A stretch of 11,022 nt of DNA from Geobacter sp. (GTDB lineage Bacteria > Desulfobacterota > Desulfuromonadia > Geobacterales > Geobacteraceae): positions 1 to 11,022 of the forward strand of contig RPRC01000204.1 of the NCBI GenBank assembly GCA_003857395.1, in the 5' to 3' direction. Positions 8,126 to 11,022 of the stretch are shown piece after piece. The number at the start of each line of letters is the position of its first letter. The first letter of the stretch is position 1. Under the pieces are notes generated by a model. It saw nothing but the letters and a program-made list of their open reading frames with translations, was not told the origin of the DNA and searched no databases. The translations under genes were made by a program, and so were the position numbers.

Positions 8126-8281
8126 TCTATTCATGCTTGACACAAGACGCTGCCGGCCACTTTCAAAGGAAAGTATCGCCAATAAAATTTGGATGTTGCG
8201 ACCAAATCGTTCATTGTATCAAGCCGCACATTACTGACATCAAAAAGATACGCGCTGAATGCCTCAGAAGGAGGGGACCTT

Positions 8282-8878
8282 ATGATTGAAACATGGAATG
8301 AACTTGCACACCAGATGCACACGATGGGAACCAAAACCGGAGAATGTCTGTCTTTCCTGCAGAAAGCTTTCATCCAATCTGATCGCGAGTCACTCAATCA
8401 CTTTTTTGCGCAACTCTCTGCAATCAGGGCAGAGGCGCCGGAACTGTCGAAAAAAATTGCAGAAACGGCACGACACGACAAGACAAAGGAAGTGTATGTT
8501 GACATCCCGAAACATTTTCTCGGGATATGCGACCATCTGGAAATTCTGGCAGAAATGCTGAAGAAAAAGATTGACGAAAACATCCTGTTCAGCGACCGGG
8601 CGATCACTGAATTAAGTTTCCTCTCACAAAGCCTGCTTGAGATACAGAATGCCGCAACAGACCTGGTGCTGGTGAAGAATCCCATCCTGATTCGCTATGT
8701 TCAGGAATCAGAAGCCATGGTGGAAATGGCAACCACTGAATACGCCACACGCCACGAAGAGCGGTTGATAGAGGGTCTCTGCCTGCCGGTGTCTTCGTCG
8801 GTCTACCTCAAAATGCTCGACGCACTGAAGGGAATTGCCCGAGAAGCAAAAAGTATTGCGGAAAGTTTGTCAAAGTAA
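8282..8878 (+). CDS. PhoU-like helical protein
   Basis: The 198-residue protein is predicted to be almost wholly alpha-helical, with no signal peptide or membrane segment, so cytoplasmic. It reads like two PhoU-type three-helix repeats: an N-terminal one (about 3-65; WNELAHQMHTMGTKTGECL resembles the PhoU start) and a second (about 75-195) with ICDHLEILAEMLKKKI and a final helix ALKGIAREAKSIAESL. PhoU proteins modulate phosphate transport and PhoR signalling, often through metal-bound acidic clusters; those E/DxxxD motifs are not clear here. A link to phosphate is therefore not shown, and no pst or pho gene is adjacent. The ATG at 8282 has AGGAGG about 9 bases upstream; an in-frame TTG at 8189 lacks one. 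It is divergent from hox and convergent with the next gene. Alternative: another helical-bundle regulator. Confidence 0.6.
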   Translation: MIETWNELAHQMHTMGTKTGECLSFLQKAFIQSDRESLNHFFAQLSAIRAEAPELSKKIAETARHDKTKEVYVDIPKHFLGICDHLEILAEMLKKKIDENILFSDRAITELSFLSQSLLEIQNAATDLVLVKNPILIRYVQESEAMVEMATTEYATRHEERLIEGLCLPVSSSVYLKMLDALKGIAREAKSIAESLSK

Positions 8879-8885
8879 TCATCCC

Positions 8886-8935
8886 GCCGCCGTGCAGCCA
8901 GAATAAACCCAAAAGAATTCTCGGCAAACGGCGGC
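8886..8935. other. inverted repeat between convergent genes
   Basis: GCCGCCGT (8886-8893) pairs perfectly with ACGGCGGC (8928-8935) across a 34 nt loop, filling most of the 61 bp between the convergent stops at 8878 and 8940. No T-run follows on either strand, so it is at best a weak, non-canonical terminator. Confidence 0.3.
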
Positions 8936-8939
8936 TGCC

Positions 8940-9974
8940 TCAGCCACGGCGTTTCCCAGGGAGCCAGAGTTTCTCGAGGGGAATGGGCTCATAATAGATG
9001 GCCTGACGGGTTGAGACACCTTCAAGGCCGGTACTGAGACTGTACCCGCGGATGACTTTTCGCAGCTCATCGTCATCCATTCCCAGAAAAAGAAACTTTT
9101 CCACCGAGGCCAGGAATTCTCCGCCACGCTCCAGAGATTGGTTCCATAAACTCTGGAAGTCGCCAACGTGCGCTTCTCCGGTAACGGGATGCCGAAAAGA
9201 CTTGAAGTTGATTATTTCTCCCGGCACCTCCGAATAGCCCCACGGATAGAAGAGCGCGAGAAAAGACTGCAGACGTCCGGACAGAAAGCTGTTAACAAAG
9301 TTCAGAGACTTGCCCAGCAATGCTCTGCGGAACGCTGCATTCAGGATCATCTGAACCCGATAACCCCGCACTAGAAAGCGCCAGGAATCGGGATCGATCG
9401 GAAAAGACTTTTCACAGGCAGTAAACAAAAAGCGCATCAGCTCTTTGTTCAGTGCTCCTTTAGCACGAATTTTCCGCAGATACCCGCAGCGTGCCAGACG
9501 CAGCGAAGCCTGTTCAAGCAGATACAGATCGAGCCAGGCTTCAATCAGACGATGCCTGGCCTGTGATTCCCGCCGCTCAACCGGACAGTCAGCATAATAA
9601 TTGCCGCTCACATGGTAAATATAGGGGTGAAGTGTTGAATCAAGAGCGATATGGGTCAGAAAACCGCAGACAAAAGCAGTTTTTTCTCCATACAAGGTGT
9701 CGTTCGGCGAATCCCGCAGAGCTTTCAGCATCTCATGGACCGGGCCGCTGGTATCATTACCTTCCGCACCATGAATCATATCCCCCCAGCAAGGCGAAGA
9801 ACCAGATTCGGAAGGAAGTCGAACCGCATAGAAAAAGGTATCGGCAACTATGGCACCAAAATGGTATGCCGTGGAATAATCTCTCAACAGCGAAAGAAAG
9901 CCGCCGCCAACGGAACCGGCAAGTCTCTCTGCCGTCTGCTCCGCGCAGATGATGTGTGACAGTTCTTTACCCAT
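8940..9974 (-). CDS. zinc-dependent phospholipase C-fold family protein
   Basis: The 344-residue protein has the hallmarks of the Zn-dependent phospholipase C/D-like fold (helical, His/Asp metal site): H7 near the N-terminus, YHFGAIVADTF with H38 and D45, a conserved HG at 68-69, and the block GFLTHIALDSTLHP with H108, D112 and H116. These could bind metal ions and hydrolyse a phosphodiester such as a phospholipid head group, but the substrate is unknown. No signal peptide or transmembrane helix is visible, so it seems cytoplasmic, unlike secreted phospholipase C toxins. Residues from about 190 onward (RFLVRGYRVQMIL...FYPWGYSEVPGE) form an extra C-terminal part. I chose the ATG at 9974; its ribosome site is weak, and an earlier TTG at 10055 falls inside a palindrome and is unlikely. 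Convergent with the PhoU-like gene. Confidence 0.72.
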   Translation of the reverse strand: MGKELSHIICAEQTAERLAGSVGGGFLSLLRDYSTAYHFGAIVADTFFYAVRLPSESGSSPCWGDMIHGAEGNDTSGPVHEMLKALRDSPNDTLYGEKTAFVCGFLTHIALDSTLHPYIYHVSGNYYADCPVERRESQARHRLIEAWLDLYLLEQASLRLARCGYLRKIRAKGALNKELMRFLFTACEKSFPIDPDSWRFLVRGYRVQMILNAAFRRALLGKSLNFVNSFLSGRLQSFLALFYPWGYSEVPGEIINFKSFRHPVTGEAHVGDFQSLWNQSLERGGEFLASVEKFLFLGMDDDELRKVIRGYSLSTGLEGVSTRQAIYYEPIPLEKLWLPGKRRG

Positions 9975-10026
9975 TTTCTCGTCCCGTTTTCCTCTGCAGC
10001 CAAAGAATTGCAGCGCGTATATAACC

Positions 10027-10055
10027 GAAATAACCTGACACCTGGCGATTGCCAA
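10027..10055 (-). promoter_or_regulatory. possible promoter of the phospholipase C-fold gene
   Basis: On the minus strand TTGGCA (10055-10050) is followed after 17 bp by TATTTC (10032-10027), about 53 bp upstream of the ATG at 9974. The -35 is good and the -10 mediocre. A palindrome covers the -35 and the spacer, which would suit repression. Another AT-rich hexamer (TATATA, at about 10022-10017) is an alternative -10 without a good -35. Confidence 0.3.
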
Positions 10056-10064
10056 GCGTCAGGT
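10033..10064. repeat. imperfect palindrome with CACCTG/CAGGTG motifs (candidate operator)
   Basis: Outer arms ACCTGAC (10033-10039) and GTCAGGT (10058-10064) are exact reverse complements, and the inside continues to pair imperfectly (TGGC at 10043-10046 with GCCA at 10051-10054) around a GATT loop. CACCTG/CAGGTG occurs at 10039-10044 and 10060-10065, and again at 10089-10094. Without a U-tract it is not a standard terminator. Its position over a candidate promoter suggests an operator. Confidence 0.4.
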
Positions 10065-10109
10065 GTTAAAGAAAATCCTGACCCCCCTCACCTGATACGG
10101 GCAAAGGCT

Positions 10110-10147
10110 GAAAAAATCAAGGGCGCGACTTGTTGGAATCGCGCCCT
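10110..10147 (-). terminator. intrinsic terminator after the 101-residue gene
   Basis: A perfect 9 bp stem, AGGGCGCGA (10120-10128) with TCGCGCCCT (10139-10147), encloses a 10 nt loop. On the minus strand it is followed by TTGATTTTTT (10120-10111), giving a U-rich tail. It lies 30 bp past the stop of the gene ending at 10177, so it ends that transcript before the phospholipase C-fold gene. Confidence 0.85.
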
Positions 10148-10176
10148 GCAGCAAACCTTCCCGTACTTGCAGACAG

Positions 10177-10482
10177 CTACCAGATGGGTGATTCTATTTT
10201 GCCCGCCCGTTTGATGAGAACATCCACAATCGCCAGGTCAAAAATGTTCGTGGCAGCGAGTTCAGGAGTTATACGGGAAGCAAAATGCTGCCGCCCTTCC
10301 TGCAGTTCGTTCTGGAGAATTTCAAAGATGGTATCGTTCAGGATCCCCTCTACGACCTTCTCCCGGTTATAGATTGCCACATCAGAGATGATGGCCCTTG
10401 CCAGTCTTCGTGCGTGATCCGGGTTGTCAATCAGACTCATTCCCTGCCCCCTTCGCTCAAGTGTCTCATGCGGCTCATTCAT
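10177..10482 (-). CDS. small conserved-looking protein of unknown function
   Basis: This 101-residue protein was not assigned to a named family. It is soluble-looking and helical, with no signal peptide, membrane segment or cysteines. Its core, HARRLARAIISDVAIYN followed by REKVVEGILNDTIFEIL and LQEGRQHF (about residues 23-67), resembles a segment I recall from delta-proteobacterial proteins of unknown function, sometimes joined to zinc-ribbon or regulator domains; this is recollection, not a search. Two starts are possible: the ATG at 10482 with AAGGA 5 bases upstream, giving 101 residues, or the ATG at 10440 with a G-rich AAGGGGG site, giving 87. The conserved-looking part lies after the second. 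It is followed by a strong terminator and preceded by the 106 bp element, whose edge is only 4 bp from the first ATG. Confidence 0.6.
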   Translation of the reverse strand: MNEPHETLERRGQGMSLIDNPDHARRLARAIISDVAIYNREKVVEGILNDTIFEILQNELQEGRQHFASRITPELAATNIFDLAIVDVLIKRAGKIESPIW

Positions 10483-10486
10483 TCCT

Positions 10487-10592
10487 TGTAATTCCGGTTC
10501 TTTTAGCCCCTGACTGCGTTGCGACTCCTCGCCAGAGCTCGGCTACCTGTGTCACTTCGCCTTGCCAAGAACTAAAAATCCGCGGAATTACA
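10487..10592. repeat. 106 bp MITE-like or REP-like element with terminal inverted repeats
   Basis: TGTAATTCCG (10487-10496) and CGGAATTACA (10583-10592) are perfect 10 bp terminal inverted repeats. Further in, TTTTAG (10501-10506) and its complement CTAAAA (10572-10577) are repeated near both ends. The middle (10511-10565) is G/C-rich, with GCGACTCCTCGCC and GTCACTTCGCC as similar direct blocks and GAGCTC at the centre. It has no coding frame. The design resembles the short palindromic intergenic repeats scattered in many proteobacterial genomes, but only one copy is in the window and no target-site duplication is evident. It lies between the PDZ protein gene and the 101-residue gene. Confidence 0.55.
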
Positions 10593-10616
10593 GAGACGTG
10601 CTATCCACAGGGAACA

Positions 10617-11022
10617 CTACCGTGTATTCAAGACAAAATAGATGCTGGCATTACCCCTGTTTACAAGCAGCACCACCGAACCCTTCCTGGTACTTTCAGC
10701 AACAAGCCTGGCATACTCGACAAGATTCGCCACCTTCTTGCGATTGATGGAAACAATGATGTCTCCCTGCTGCAGACCCGCTTCAGCAGCAACTCCCTCA
10801 GGGTCAACGCCTGTGATAATGACACCGGAGTACCCCTTCATACGCATCTCGCGCGGAAGATCTGCCACCGACATTCCGAGCCATGTTGCCGGTTGCGGCT
10901 CTTCGGGCTTCACCTGTTTCGACACAGCACTCTCGGCGCTGCCGATGATCAGCGGGAGCTTGATGTCCTTCCCCTCCCGAAAAACCTTCACCTCGACACG
11001 CTTCCCAACGGGCAATTCCCCC
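10617..11022 (-). CDS. HtrA/DegP-type periplasmic serine protease, C-terminal PDZ part (5' end outside window)
   Basis: Only the last 134 or so codons are present; the frame stays open to the window edge, so the TTG at 11015 is not a start. The residues GELPVGKRVEVKVFREGKD match the end of the first PDZ domain of Do/DegP proteases. A linker (SAVSKQVKPEEPQPA) follows, then a second PDZ domain beginning WLGMSVADLP and containing GVIITGVDPEGVAAEAGLQQGDIIVSIN, the usual peptide-binding and post-loop region, ending ASIYFVLNTR. DegP-type enzymes degrade or chaperone misfolded periplasmic proteins, using PDZ domains to recognise C-termini. The trypsin-like catalytic domain (His-Asp-Ser) and signal peptide would lie outside the window, so proteolytic activity cannot be judged and I give no gene symbol. 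The stop is TAG, and the 106 bp element begins 24 bp further on. Confidence 0.88.
   Translation of the reverse strand, partial: GELPVGKRVEVKVFREGKDIKLPLIIGSAESAVSKQVKPEEPQPATWLGMSVADLPREMRMKGYSGVIITGVDPEGVAAEAGLQQGDIIVSINRKKVANLVEYARLVAESTRKGSVVLLVNRGNASIYFVLNTR

Larger units (their letters stand above)
7706..8281. other. divergent intergenic region between hoxE and the PhoU-like gene
   Basis: This is 576 bp without a convincing gene. It should hold the hox promoter (minus) and the promoter of the PhoU-like gene (plus). A TTGACA on the minus strand (7966-7961) has only a weak -10 (TACCCT) 16 bp on, so I do not call a hox promoter firmly. I found no clear sigma54 site (TGGCAC-N5-TTGC). The region contains the inverted repeat and purine-rich tract at 7845-7929. 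The remainder has no recognisable riboswitch or RNA gene. Confidence 0.6.

Noticed and set aside
8189..8281. 31-codon N-terminal extension of the PhoU-like gene from a TTG
   Set aside because: No ribosome site before the TTG, while the ATG at 8282 has AGGAGG at good spacing and fits the start of the helical domain.

Overview
The window looks like chromosomal DNA of an anaerobic Desulfobacterota-type bacterium, most likely of the Desulfuromonas/Geobacter kind. This is inferred from the gene set and the style of the proteins: a Pta/AckA acetate branch, a soluble NAD-linked Hox [NiFe] hydrogenase, a PhoU-like protein, a cytosolic phospholipase-C-fold protein and a DegP-type PDZ protein. No rRNA, tRNA, CRISPR array, transposase or phage gene was seen. 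Most genes are well-kept members of known families with strong GGAGG-type ribosome binding sites.

Layout. Positions 1-361 (+) hold the C-terminal end of phosphate acetyltransferase (pta). It runs into two successive hairpins, the second a bidirectional intrinsic terminator shared with the convergent acetate kinase gene ackA (492-1751, -). A good sigma70-like promoter for ackA lies at 1870-1900. From 7705 down to 2065 on the minus strand is a compact operon in the order hoxE-hoxF-hoxU-hoxY-hoxH-hoxW. It encodes the diaphorase (HoxE, HoxF, HoxU), the hydrogenase (HoxY, HoxH) and the endopeptidase that matures the large subunit. Genes are coupled by overlaps or very short gaps, except for an 85 bp gap with a terminator-like hairpin between hoxH and hoxW.

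A 576 bp divergent intergenic region (7706-8281) follows, with an inverted repeat flanking a purine-rich tract. Beyond it is a PhoU-like gene (8282-8878, +), converging on a zinc-dependent phospholipase C-fold gene (8940-9974, -). Upstream of the latter is a palindrome with repeated CACCTG/CAGGTG motifs that overlaps a possible promoter. A small protein of unknown function (10177-10482, -) with its own terminator follows, then a 106 bp element with perfect 10 bp terminal inverted repeats. The window ends in the C-terminal PDZ part of an HtrA/DegP-type protein (10617-11022, -).

How the genes fit together. Pta and AckA turn acetyl-CoA into acetate with ATP gain (or the reverse). Hox exchanges electrons between NAD(H) and H2, so fermentative electron disposal and substrate-level ATP formation lie side by side. 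That functional link is inference; the two loci seem to be transcribed separately. I see no clearly new system. The most unusual material is in the non-coding elements: the 106 bp repeat, the CACCTG palindrome, the hox upstream inverted repeat and the hoxH-hoxW hairpin.
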